The notes beneath the pieces are model-generated. The model ran no database searches. It was not told where the DNA came from and saw nothing but the letters and a program-made list of their open reading frames with translations. The position numbers and the translations under genes were made by a program. From Sipunculus nudus (lineage: Eukaryota; Annelida; Sipuncula; Golfingiida; Sipunculidae), in the NCBI GenBank assembly GCA_026874595.1, contig CM049307.1, positions 94,526,330-94,590,329 on the forward strand: DNA of 64,000 nt, read 5' to 3'. Of the stretch, positions 13,661 to 27,446 are shown in pieces; the first letter of the stretch is position 1, and every line of letters begins with the position of its first letter.

Positions 13661-13939
13661 CTTACATCGATTCTTCTTTTATTATCCAGCAATCCTCTTT
13701 TTCACATTGATTCCCTTTGTCCAGTTTGGCATCCTTTATAGGTAAGTCGATCGTATACTGACTGTAGTGGTAATGTTGTGTGAAATTCCATATTACATTG
13801 TCATTTTCAAGAATTAATTTAGCAAGAGACAAAAAAGGTCTCATGAATATACATGTATCATCTCTTGGTTTCCGTGCATATAACAGTTAAAGTCATACTG
13901 CAATCACGCTTTCCGAGTAAATGCGCCCTTTCAGTGAAA

Positions 13940-14020
13940 ATTCTTGAGGTCACGTGATATGTCCTGTAAGTGAAAGTCCTGCCGAAAACCACGTAGTCTC
14001 GTGATCCCGCCATATTGTGC
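13940..14020. promoter_or_regulatory. Promoter-like cluster: TCACGTGA E-box and YY1-type CCGCCATATTG
   Basis: TCACGTGA (13950-13957) is a perfect E-box palindrome. CCGCCATATTG (14007-14017) matches the YY1 consensus and on the minus strand embeds an ATG (14013-14011) opening a frame starting MAGSRDYVVFGRTFTYR. YY1 sites around a start codon are typical of housekeeping promoters. A short minus-strand exon-like stretch flanked by AG and GTAAGT lies just downstream at about 13664-13732. No recognised protein results, so the function is open. Confidence 0.25.
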
Positions 14021-14486
14021 TTTAAGTCCCTAGAATAAATGCATATAAGCATTTAATACCACATTACATGCATAGTTTATGTAACGTTATCTTTGCTTGC
14101 CCAGGATTTGTATAAGCATGTGAGAGTACAGCCCCGTCCTTCTGTTTTCATTTAAAAATGAAAATTTCATAGTAACATTGTGTACTGTTTTCTTGTACAT
14201 ATAAAGACAAAGCAGCAATCCTTTTTTCTTTATCTTTATTTACACGAATCCACATTTCCATTTTGTTATATGAAATGTATAAATGAACAAATGTAAAATA
14301 CCTTTTATTTCATTTAGTCGTTTTGTTAACAAAGCAGTCAAGGATAGTAAAAGAAAATCTCTCCAACCACTAGATCGTTTGTAATTTATAACTTTGAAGT
14401 TTTGTTTTATATATTAATGGTAAATTATGTTGTGTAGCAACAGTGTGCATTTTGTTTGGAATATGGCAGCTTTAAATGTGCATTAA

Positions 14487-15277
14487 CTAAAATACGGGTA
14501 GTCGACAAGCGATTACGTGTATCCACCGAAAGCAGAGTGGGACGGGTGAAGTGAGGCATGGATCGAGTGGCAAGGGGAAATAGAGTGAGGTGTGTTGCAT
14601 ATTAGCATGGATGTCTGCAGATGAAATGTGTATGTAGGTTGCGCCTCCTTCCACCAAATCTGTATACGTATGCAAAATTTTAGGCAGATAAGTTAAACCA
14701 CTACTTGTATATGAGTGATTTTATCCGACAGCAGACAAACAGAAGGACGCTGTGCAAAAATAGTGGCAGGTGGCGCCACCAAGCATGTGTATGATAAAGA
14801 GCTATGTGAGATCTATCTGCAGCGTAAACGAGAATGTAGGTGGCGCCACCTGTCATAAAATCAAGAAAGCTTTCCAGGATGTATAACCTGCAAAATATCA
14901 GGTGGATAAGTCAAACCACTGCCGAGATATGAGTGATTTTATCCCAAGGCAGATGAACAGATGGACGCTGTGCAAAAATGGTTGCAGTTGGCGCCACTGT
15001 TTTTAGTGTATGTTATAAAGTTATCCAAGGGCTACATTTGTGCAAAATTTATGGCCTGATCGGTCAAACGTTTCCCGAGATATATTGGTTTATGTGTGGA
15101 AACAGACGCACAAATGGAAAATGAGGGTGCAGCAGTTCTCATGTGACTTGTTCTTAATCCCGAATTGAAAAAAAAATTCCGCCCAGTGGTTATGGAGGAG
15201 TTCTCGGAAACCTAAACAGCGGCTGCGGCCGACTGAAAACAAAGTATCTGCAAAACTCTGTTTCGGCGGATACAATA
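14487..15277 (-). mobile_element. Helitron-like element, family A, copy 3
   Basis: Begins and ends like copy 2: ATACGGGTAGTCGACAAGCG at about 14491 and TTTCGGCGGATACAATAA at the right end. On the minus strand the 3' end reads ...CCGTATT-TTAG-T, one C-to-T change from CTAG. The hairpin has one mismatch (GTAATCG against CGACTAC). It is shorter than copy 2, with fewer core units. Confidence 0.6.
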
Positions 15278-15448
15278 ACTGGTTGCGCGCGGCTTGATAT
15301 ATTTGCAGTTATGTATTATTTTACCTGTGGTTTACATGCTTGCAGTTATGTATTTTGTCAGTTTATGCTGTAATGTTTTTGTTTGGGTTGCATAAGCTTG
15401 CAGTATAGATAAGTTAGCAGTATTTTCTTGTGTCTTATTTCATTTATT

Positions 15449-15870
15449 TACTGTGGTTGGCTTCATAATCGCAAGGCTGAAATTTCGCGATTTCTCCATT
15501 TTTAATGTTTCGTGAGGGTTTCATTTTCGCGACCTCACCAGAACCTATATCAAATCATTGGTAAAACCATACCTGTGTGTATCATAAACTGAGAGAAGTG
15601 ATGAGTTTATATATAACGATTGGCCTGTACACACGGCATATATAGAGTAAATCAAATCTAAGGGAATGTTTTCCCTATACCTCAATGGATGTTATTTATT
15701 ATAAAATTTCTCACTGTTCCAACCTATTCCCATACAAGTATTGGCTACACTAAATAAGAAGGACATACTCAATTGGCCAATTATCCCCGAGGGTTTCATT
15801 TTCGCGATTATTTCCCAATCACGAATTTCGCGAAATTAAAACCCTCGTGAACAAAAAGGCAACCACTGTA
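15449..15870. mobile_element. MITE with TACTGTGGTTG ends and TTTCGCGA motifs
   Basis: The left end TACTGTGGTTGGC is mirrored by GCAACCACTGTA at the right, including TA. Inside, both subterminal regions carry GAGGGTTTCATTTTCGCGA or its complement. The 422-bp element has no open frame. Confidence 0.65.
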
Positions 15871-16367
15871 TTTAGTTTATGCCAACGTTAACGATAACGA
15901 TTTGTTGCTTAAAGCTGTTTACTAGTGTTGTTAATATTTGTAATAAAGAATGGTCTTTACAGTATTTGTTACATGTACAAAATGCCTGTGAAATACCTTT
16001 TACTTGGATAAGCTTCCCTGCAGTAAAGTTACTTGTCCAGATTCGTTCAAAATAAGCTGTGCAAGTCATGTGCTGTAAATCGGCGCAAATTTAATTCCAT
16101 GATGAAAGCAATATCGTTTTATCTTACCTTTGTGTAACACTGATTTTTGTTCTTTGACAAGTATCTGGACACCGGATAAAAAACCTGTTTACCGGTCAAA
16201 CTGTACGTGTGGATGCTGGGATACAATATTCAAAGGTAATACCTTTTATATGTTAATAATAACAGCAGGAGTGCAGTGGCAAATTTGGTGATATATATCC
16301 TCAATAGAATTGTAATAACATGCAAATGCGAAAATATGACAACAGAATTTTAGCTTATCAATACAAA

Positions 16368-18160
16368 CAAGGGACCCATGGGTCATGGCGCTCAGCTGTT
16401 ATATATGATAATAAATATGATTAGGAAATGAGGCACATGATGGTTTTGTGTGGTACTAAAAATAAGCTGCATTATGAGTTGTTGGTGTTTGGCTTATGTA
16501 TGATTTTGATAGTATCTTTGGAGACAGGGAAGAGGATTTATTTCATTTATTTTATTAACAAATGGAGTGCTACTGTCACACAGATTTTGACTTGGCAGTA
16601 TAACATATAAGCAGCACATATAACAAAAGAGTTTAATGATTTATTAAAATATAATAAAAAATATTGTGCCAAATATAATTTTTTATAAAAATAATAAGAG
16701 AATCATATGATTTTTAAAAATAAAATATAACTGAAATGATTATTAAAATAATATTATAGAATATATTCATGAATGCATTCATGAATACATTTTGAAAGTA
16801 TTTGCACTGGTATTCAAATACTTTCATTTTTACCTGAATTCCCATTCTTATGCAAGAAATCTTATAATGGAGTACATATTCACATACGTTTTCAAATACA
16901 TTTGCAAAGTATTCGCACCATGTCTGGTATTTATTCAGTTTTAGTTTGGCAAAATTTAAGGTACTAATTTTATATTTATACTAAATTCAGAACTAATTTT
17001 GGGTGTTAAATTGAATCTTGATTAAATCATGTTACACCCCTGACAAAAAATCTCTAGCTTCAGCAATCTTCTTGTTAAGGGAGTAAATATATTTCTTGAT
17101 TTTTACAAAGTGTATTATGTTTAGGCCCATAACTGAAAACAATTACGCAATACTGACATCATTTCTGGCATGTGCATAGCGAATGTATAGAAAAATATGT
17201 ATATTATATATGATCAAATATATAAATGATATTAGGCAGTCTTGAAGTGTAACGGTGGGTTTTTAATAGAAAAATGAAGTTTTTCATTAATATCTCGAAG
17301 GAATTAAGTCCTAGTGACCAAATTCTTGGCATGATAGGGGATTTTGGAGACATCTAACTGTATGCCAAATTTTAAGAACTGAGAGCTGAAGCTGGGAAGC
17401 TGAACTCTAGCAAACTGCATAACACAAGCTTTATGTAAACAATATGTGACTTGGTGCTTGACCACTTGAATAAAATTTACAGTTTTTTGTTAAATTAGTT
17501 TAAAATACTTGGTGTTAACAGATGAAATGCTAAGAGAAACATGCTGTGAAAATTAAATCCACAGCAGTTACAGCATAAAAACATGCCATGGTCAAAGTTG
17601 GGCAAAATTTAAGGAACTAATTTTTTTATTTTTGCTAACATTAAAAAAATTATAAGATTTTGATCTAATTTTGTGTAAACAATTTAATTTTTATCAATTT
17701 AAATTATATTACTGGAAAATTCCTTAGCTTTATAATGTTTTGTGTTAAAGTGATCAAATATCTTTCTTGATTTTTTACAAAATGCATTATGTTTGGGCCC
17801 ATAACTTTTTTAAATTATATAGTACAGACCTAATTTCTGGCATGTACATAGGAACTATATAGAGGAACATTTATGGTAAATATGAAGAAAATCAGATAAG
17901 ATGTTTTGATATAAGCCATTCCTAAAGTGTGAAAATAGGTTTTAAATAAAAAAAATGGAGGTTTTTTTCTTTATTTCTCAATGGAACTAAGTCGCAAAGA
18001 CCCAGTTTTCTGCTTGGTAGGAGATCTTGGGGACATTTAACATCATGCCGAATTTTGGATTCCTAGGTCTTACGGTTTAAATAAACATCACATCTACAGA
18101 CGGACAGACAAGGGACCACGACTATAGCTCAGATGAATTATAGTCAGCTGAACTAAAAAT
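16368..18160 (+). mobile_element. Long degenerate repeat with two internal units of about 675 bp
   Basis: GGCCCATAACT plus TTTCTGGCATGT recurs at about 17125 and 17796, each followed by similar sequence (ATTTCTCAATGGAA or ATATCTCGAAGGAA, then ...CTAAGTC). The left edge holds ACAAGGGACC...GGCGCTCAGCTG and the right edge ACAGACGGACAGACAAGGGACCA then CTGAACTAAAAA. The layout resembles the other tandem-core elements but the end is less clear. Confidence 0.4.
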
Positions 18161-19895
18161 CACGAATGAACGACCACATAAGTTTTCAAACTAGAAGAGA
18201 TGGATAAAAGATCAATTGGAGAATCGGGGGTAAAAGACTGTGGGGTTTAGTCGGGGGGATAGGTGGAGATCTGTGACTGTCATATGACAGTTACAAGAAA
18301 TCTTGTGATATATTGATTCTGTGAAAGCAGGGACCCTTGAAAGAAGATAAAAAAAATCCTGCCCCAGATGTCGACACAGGTCTGACTCCATGGCGACAGG
18401 TTTGAAAACAAATGATAAATGTTGGGCATGCGCGACTTCATCTGACCAGATCTACGATTAGACTAACACCAATCTATCTGCCCATTAGACCGCATACTCC
18501 AAGGAAATATAACATACATTAAACATGCCTTACATATACCTCTATAGAGATGAACAGAAAAAAAACAAAAATGCAAAAGACAGAAGTATACCCAAATGAA
18601 AGGTTTTTTTTGTAAAGCATTCTGAATAAAAAATAATAGAACTAGGTAAGATCCTTTTAAATCAAAGAAAATTCTGGATGTTAAGTCTGGAACCGCATAC
18701 GCAGATCAGTTGGATTATACGATCAGCTCATTTCAGCTGTATACGATCTATGACATTAAAACTGGGTTTCGACAAACATGTCTCACTTTATAAATAAATT
18801 TTACTGTTTTATGGTATGCAGATATACAAAGTGTCAATTGAAATGGGTTTATTTCAGAAGCAGATCAAGGGGAGGGGTCCAGGCAGTTCCCCCCCCCCCC
18901 TTGCACTCACCGAAACTTTTTTTTTAAGGATTTCAGACCAATTTATGCGGATTTTTTAAAGGTTTTATCATGTGTCCTAGTTTGGTCCCCTCCTTTCCCT
19001 AAATTCTGGATCCGCCCCTGTGTTTCCATACATTAAGAGTACACAAACCTTTGTTGAGACAAAAACGTTCTTGTTGCAAATGTAAAGGCGGATTTAAGCA
19101 ATCATGAGTGAGACCTCTGGACAAGAGTGCATGACAACTGATGACAAATGCTTTTAAGCACGCGTTACACGTTGTCACCCGACGCAAAAAGGTCAAAAAC
19201 CGTTTTGTTAAGTTGCGTGGAAATGTGTATGTCGGATTTTAATAGTGCTGCCAAGATGATGCGCTTGAAATTTAAATAAGATACGTCACAACAGATTAAT
19301 GTCAAAATTCCTGATACGATCACAATATTTTCTTCTATTGAGTAAAAGATCGTCCTTTTTTTTAGGGAGACGTAAAAAATACAACAACACACTCAGGAGT
19401 ATTCATGAGATTCAAACTAATATTATCCTCCTTTTGTATAATTCTGTTTCATGCCATTCGGAAAAAAACTTTTGAACTTTTCCAATGGACTTTTTCAAAT
19501 GCTCTACGATTCTCCTGCTTTTGGTTTTTTGACCATATATAGAAGTGTCAAATAGCTAGGTGATAAAATTATGATTCAAATGCATGAACATTGTTTTTAC
19601 TGAGAGGACTCAGATATAAATTTTGGTAATCAAGAATATAAACTGTTGTTTCACTCTCGTTTACCGATGATGATCACCTTTTTAAGTAAACAAATTCTGT
19701 ATGATGACAAAAAATTCATTTTTACGAAATTTTTTTTTTTTAAAGTAAAATGAATATGGAAAAATTATGTTTCAAATGAAACAGTCTGGATCTTGCTTTT
19801 GCAAATATGAAAGTTTTCAATTTGCAACATATATCTATTTTGCATACCACTGATTTTCTAGGAATGACTAATATCCAGTTTCTTTGATCTTACAG
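18161..19895. other. Upstream intron or intergenic sequence of the membrane-protein gene
   Basis: Contains a (C)n run at about 18891 and a repeat remnant at about 18860-19020. The missing upstream exon was not identified. Confidence 0.4.
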
Positions 19896-20527
19896 GGTCT
19901 TACCAAGGACAAACCAGGTTGCCAGGATACAAGCACGTGTACTTCAACATTACCAAAAATACGTTCCTTGTATGGTCAATGACAGTTGTGGTATTGACAA
20001 CAGCATATGAATGTACTCGTTACCTTGTTAGCCTCACTTTGAGTAGAAACATCAACTGGAATTTCTTTGCTCTTTTTGCCGTAGGGCTTTACCCGCATTA
20101 TTTTTCATGGTGGGTATACTTCAACGCATGGAATGACGACTTTTACCGTCAGTGGAACCACCAGACATTTTTCACTCTTACAGAACTCTTTTCAACTATT
20201 CTAGTGGTTTGTCTCTGTGACAAATCTAAAAATTTCAGGCCTAGACTATGTTTGATCATCATATCTATCGCTGTCTTACACATACTCGCCAGTGGAGCGG
20301 ACCAGTTTATAACTAATGTATTAATGGGTAGGGGATTCAGACACCAAGTTGTACGAGACATCGGATTAATGATTCCAGATCTTTTGCATATTGGAATTCC
20401 TACAGCTGCAATTTTGAAGTATTGTGATGGAGAAGGATCACGAATCTCTGATTGCTTCACAAGACGTGAAATTGTGTGTGCCATCGCAGGTGTCCTAGGA
20501 CTTTGGAGTATATGTGCTCTCATATAA
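19896..20527 (+). CDS. Terminal exon of an unrecognised conserved-looking multi-pass membrane protein
   Basis: An open frame of about 210 residues starts after a splice acceptor (TTACAG, exon begins 19896, first codon split) and ends at TAA 20525-20527. No ATG precedes the conserved part, so this is an internal-start exon with its N-terminus in an unseen upstream exon. Hydrophobic segments, numbered from the leucine codon at 19919, lie at about residues 12-35, 44-66, 79-98, 109-130, 143-165 and 182-202, suggesting six helices. Polar features include a WVYFNAWNDDFYRQWNHQ stretch after helix 2, rich in aromatic and acidic residues, and RRE before the last helix. The C-terminus is short (ICALI). 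A likely poly(A) signal AATAAA is at 21644-21649, which would give a 1.1-kb 3' UTR. The open frame, its helix periodicity and an intact acceptor argue for a real gene. I do not recognise the family and assign no function. Confidence 0.75.
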
Positions 20528-21665
20528 TATCTTTCTTAGAAGTCCTTCGTATTGCTTCGGATTACAAGCTCTTCATGTCATACTCTCAGTATACATCATT
20601 TTATGGATGCCAACTTTAAATACATCAAAGAATGAAATATACAGTTAGTGCCTATAACAGTGGATCAATTACCTCCTGAAAACTGCCGTACAATTAACAT
20701 ACAAACATTGTGTTGGCCGGGAGCATCATACCGTTTTCACATTAGACATGAGATTTACAAAACTGATCTTATATATGTGCAGTACACACAATTTACTTGT
20801 TTCCTCTCTATTTTATAGAAGGAGATATGCCTTGGCTAGTTATGCAAGTTATGGTACCAGTTATATCTTTGGAAAGCATACTCGTACATACTGTTAGGTC
20901 GAATGAAACACGTTGTTCAAAAATGTATGAATGAAATCTTTAAAGGGGAGCAAGCTACAAGAAGCATTATCTCTGACCTGGTGAAATTGTTGGCGTTACT
21001 TACATTAATAATTTAAAAAAAGGTTTCATTTACTTTTCATCTCTCTACTAACGGTTGAGTGAAAACACACTTACTACCGACAGTTATTTCTTTTGATCTA
21101 ATGAAACTTTCAAACAATATCCTCTAAGAACAATCATACATTAAAAGCCATCATCATTTCTTTTTAATTTAAGGAGATTTCAGGTAGAAGTTTTGTGTTA
21201 AAAAAATAAAAAATTTGGTCTCAGTAAGCTAAATGTAAGTTGATTCATAAAGGTTGAACCAGTAACATCTCGAATGTGACGCACATTTGCATACATTTGT
21301 TATTCATATGACTAGAGTGCAGCTCGCTGATAAGCAGGTTATAAACACAGCTGAAGTAAAACCCTTTTTAGAAAAAATCACTCAGTTGGTTTATAAGTAA
21401 ACTGGCAAAAAAATAGTGACCTTACTTCCTTCTGAACGACAGTCTTCAAGTTTTATTAAATTAATGTAATTCTTCATACTTAACATATAAAATTTGCACG
21501 TGTGTAGAGATAGTTTGCTTTACTTTATCAATGTATCAGTTTTGGTTTCTGTTTTAGAGGAGATGTAAAGTTTAGTTTAAAATGAGAAGAATCTTTTGTT
21601 CTTCTAAGTATTGTCATGACATATCATACTCAAAGGTATTTTCAATAAAGTTTTACCTTTTGAAC
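20528..21665 (+). other. Probable 3' UTR of the membrane-protein gene
   Basis: AT-rich noncoding sequence with no long open frame, ending at an AATAAA signal (21644-21649) followed by T-rich sequence. The extent is inferred from that signal only. Confidence 0.45.
21644..21649 (+). terminator. Candidate polyadenylation signal AATAAA
   Basis: Canonical hexamer about 1.1 kb downstream of the stop at 20527 and in the same orientation. Other AATAAA hexamers exist in this AT-rich region, so use of this one is inferred. Confidence 0.4.
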
Positions 21666-22097
21666 AGAAGTGAACGACCTTGTTATTCTTTTTTCAATAT
21701 TTTGTTTTGTTGTTAAGGCTAACTATTCCTCAACCTTCTCTATAGTCTATATGTGATTGCTGATTTACTCTGGGTACTTATTGATGAACTCCATTATTTC
21801 CTGTTGAGAAAACTTCTCATAACACCTCAGTGATGGGTGATCGAGCCTGTTTATAAATAAGCTGTTAGTAAACACAGTGACGTTGAAAAAAAAAGAAGTT
21901 GAAAGTCACTAGTTGCAAAACTCGACATTACACATCGGAATAGGCCCCTTAAAGCATTCATCATCATAAGCTTATGGTGGGATGATTTTATAAATATTGT
22001 GTTATATCTTATTATTTTACGCGTTCAATTAAACAATGTTTTTTTTAAATAATTATCAAATAAGTTATGTCTTTTAATTATTAAATTTCAGTCATAA

Positions 22098-24220
<2,123 letters not shown>

Positions 24221-24545
24221 CAGCTTCTGTGGCTCAGGGGTAGAACACAGGTTTCAAAGCCAGGAGACTGGGAGTTTGAATCTCAGCTGATGCAGTGAGA
24301 TTAGTCATGGTAGGCCCCTGCCAAGGGTAAGCACTCTGCAGGATAAATGGGTCGGTGGTATGAACCAGAAATGAGGATGATTTCACACCAGGTGTAGTAG
24401 TCACTGGGCCTGGTAAACACCAAGATATAAAACTGAGAGGAAGCATGTGAAACTGCCCAGTCAAGTTGTCCGAAAACAAGAATGGAATTCTGCAGATGTA
24501 CATATATACTAAGATAAACTTGCATTTAAAAAAGAAGGCGTTTAC
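24221..24545 (+). mobile_element. tRNA-derived SINE, copy 1
   Basis: The head resembles a tRNA: A-box-like TGGCTCAGGGGTAGA at about 24230 and B-box-like AGTTTGAATCT (24273-24283). The body contains GTAGTCACTGGGCCTGG and the tail CTGCAGATGTACATATA. It is shared with the copy at 47446-47797. It lies just beyond the last NAT9 exon found. Confidence 0.65.
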
Positions 24546-24582
24546 CTAAGACTTAAAAAAATATAAGTAAAAAAAGACCCAC

Positions 24583-25362
24583 TGTCCTCATCCATGTGCC
24601 AGGACTGCTGCATGGCGTACTCCTGCTCCAGACTGAGCGGTTCTGATGCTGTAAGCAGCTGCAGCTCTGCACTCTGCATCCAAGAATGATACCTGCATCA
24701 GGATGAAGAAGATTAAACATCATCCTGAGGGAATCATAATGGGAGGAAGTGATAGATGAAGGGTAAAACCAAACCAATATCTTGATTTTAAAAGCATGGA
24801 TTTTGGAATCATAAAACATGTAATGAACAAAACTGTTAAACTGGAATAAAAATTTTCTTTCCCTCCACCATGAAATAATTGCTCATACTTTCCTGTCATT
24901 GTCACATACTAAAGAGATAAGTGAGCACTCATCAGTATCAACAAAGGATACCACTCAATAACAGGTTTCCTGTATACTGCTGCATGGGAGCTGGCACAGA
25001 GCCAACTTGTTCCTACTTTCTACCAATGAGAGTAGGGCACAGAGCCTTAGAAATTACCTAATTTCAAACCTACAAATTACAATACCTGGCCTTAATTGTT
25101 TGGTATATTCTTGCAATCTTGGCCCTGTGCCTACTGTCTGGCAGGAAATCCAGCAAACTCTGATACTGAAAACAGTGGTTGGGTGAGATAGGTTATAGAA
25201 CAAATGCTGCATAACCAATGCATAAGGTATGTATAAAAAAGGGTACCAGGTAATACATGTGTAACAAATGAATACTTACTTTGGGACATGGTTTTCCAGG
25301 TATGGGACCAGAACCACCAGTTTACCCAGAAGACATGTATTTTCATTTATTTTCATGGTGAC
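24583..25362 (-). CDS. NAT9: NAT9-like GNAT N-acetyltransferase, first two coding exons only
   Basis: GNAT-family acetyltransferase; the fly homologue is linked to microtubule stability. Exon 25280-25362 begins with six noncoding bases after a TTTTTCCAG acceptor, then ATG at 25356-25354 and 25 codons (motif [20 protein letters not shown]), with donor GTAAGTA. Exon 24583-24692 follows in phase and reads [34 protein letters not shown], with donor GTGGGTC. This matches the NAT9 N-terminus ([16 protein letters not shown] in vertebrates). About 62 of the usual 200 or so residues are present. The acetyl-CoA-binding core and C-terminus were not found by eye between 20.5 and 24.5 kb. A SINE sits immediately downstream at 24221-24545. 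The acceptor before the ATG implies an upstream noncoding exon. The locus may be a gene broken after exon 2, a gene with a very long intron, or one whose later exons I missed. Head to head with TMEM104. Confidence 0.8.
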
Positions 25363-25899
25363 CTGGAAAAAATGAAAAGTCATAGATAAAATTAAAAAAA
25401 AAAAAATCAATATTACTTAAAGTGACCATTGACACATTTATAATACAACTTTTAGTAAAGTGTCATACATTTCAGTACAATTCACAACATTAATTTCTAA
25501 AAATAAGCAACACATTTGACAAAAAGGAACCTAAAAAATACACAGGCTATGTTTCAAACAATAGCATGTATTCTGTATTTCACGAAAAAGGCAATTTACA
25601 CACGTCTACCATTTGTGTAACCATGAAAACACGACTTGTAGGCCTTTTTTAAATTAATATTGACATTTCCTTGGAAGGCTGCTGCTACCCATAGAGGGAT
25701 AAAATCTTATAAAATAAATTAATAATACAAATCTCAAGTAGTATATTTTTTAAATTTACTTTTCTATTTAAATTAAACATATGCAAATTCCTCAATTCAA
25801 GACTACTTAATCTCTCCTGGACAAGGCATGTTTCAATAGTACCAACATTGACCACTAGATGTCAGCACCAACAAGAATACTGTCAAGGATAACACCCCC

Positions 25900-27446
25900 T
25901 CCCCCCCTCCCTATTTGGATTCACATTCCCTTTCATCTTTATCTACATCCTCCCATGTGGGTCCTTATCGCTCAAAACTGGATAATTATTCCCTCAAATG
26001 GATCATTCTTCATCAGACGTTATTCCCCTCTTGTACATGGATCCTTATTTTACAATGTTAATCCTTATTCCACTCATGATGTAGATCCTTGCTTTCTTAA
26101 GTGGATCCTTATTCCACTCATGTGGATCTATATTCCCCTTCTGTGGATTCTTATCCAGCTCATCTGGATCCTTATCCCTAAGACATGGATCCTCATTACC
26201 CTCATGTGGATCCTTGTCCTCTTGAGTGGATCCATTTTCTCTTCACCTTCATTCTTTTTTCTCATGTGGATCCTTAGTCCCCATCTGGATCCTCATCTCT
26301 CTCATGTGGATCCTTACTCCTCATATGGATCCTTATTCCCTCTAGTTGATCTTTACACCCCATGTGTATCCTCACCCCTCCCATGTGATCATCATTACCC
26401 TCTTGATCCTTATTCCCTCATGTGAATCCTAACTCCCCCAAGTGGATCCTAATCCCTCAGACATGGATCATTATTACCCTTATGGGGACCCTTGCTCTCT
26501 CATGTGGATCCTTACTCCCCATGTGGATCCTTATTCCTCTGTGGATCCTTTTTCCCCTCATGTGAATCATATTTCCCCTCATGTGGATCCTTGTTCTCTC
26601 ATGTGGATCCTTGTCCCTAATGTGGATCCTTATTTCCTCATTTGGATCCTTATCCACAAGTGGATCCTTATCCCTCAGACATGGATCCTTATTACCCTCA
26701 TGTGGACCCATGATCTCTCATGCTGATCTGTGTTACCTCATGTGGATCCTTATTCCTCCAATTTGGATCCTCTTCCCCCTCATGTGGATCCTCTTTCTCC
26801 TATGTGGATCCTTGTTGCCTAATGTGGACCCTTATTTCCTCATGTTGATCTTTATTCCCCCTCAAGTGAATCCTTATCTCTCAGACATGGACCCTTATTA
26901 TCCTCAAGTGGATCCTTAATTATTATCTCATGTGGATCCTTATTCCCCTCATGTGGATCCTTGTTCCCCTCATGTGGATCCTTGTTACCTTATGAAGATC
27001 CTTATTCCCCTCTGGTGGATCCTTGTTCTCCCATGTTGATCCTTGTTACCTCATGTGGATCCTTGCTCCCGCATGTGGATCCTTATTAGGTCATGTGGAT
27101 CCTTATTCCCTCATGTGGAGCCTTGTTCCCTCATGTGGATCCTTATTACACCATGTTGATCCTTGTTCCTTCATGTGGACCCTTATAACCTTATGCGGAT
27201 TCTTGTTCCCTCATGTGGATCCTTATTAGCTCATGTGGATCCTTATATTCCCTCATTATGATCCTTGTTCCCTCATGTGGATCCTTATTACCCCATGTGG
27301 ATCCTTTTTCCCCTCATGTGGATCCTTATTACCCCATGTGGGCCCTTGTTACCTCGAGATCATGTGGATCCTTATTACCTCATATGGATTCTTAATAGTT
27401 ACACTCAAGTGGAACTCTATTCCCTTCCTGTGGATCCTCCACCATA
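25900..27446. repeat. GGATCC minisatellite, 20-24 bp units
   Basis: About 60-70 degenerate copies of CATGTGGATCCTTATTCCCT, nearly all keeping GGATCC (a BamHI site) in at least GGATC form. The pyrimidine strand is stable in several frames, so long open frames with VDPYS, MWILI and CGSLL phrases appear. It lies between the NAT9 start codon and TMEM104, probably in the NAT9 5' UTR intron. Confidence 0.9.

Noticed and set aside
20149-20523. Antisense frame of 124 codons
   Set aside because: It lies entirely opposite the membrane-protein exon, whose hydrophobic pattern and acceptor support the plus strand.
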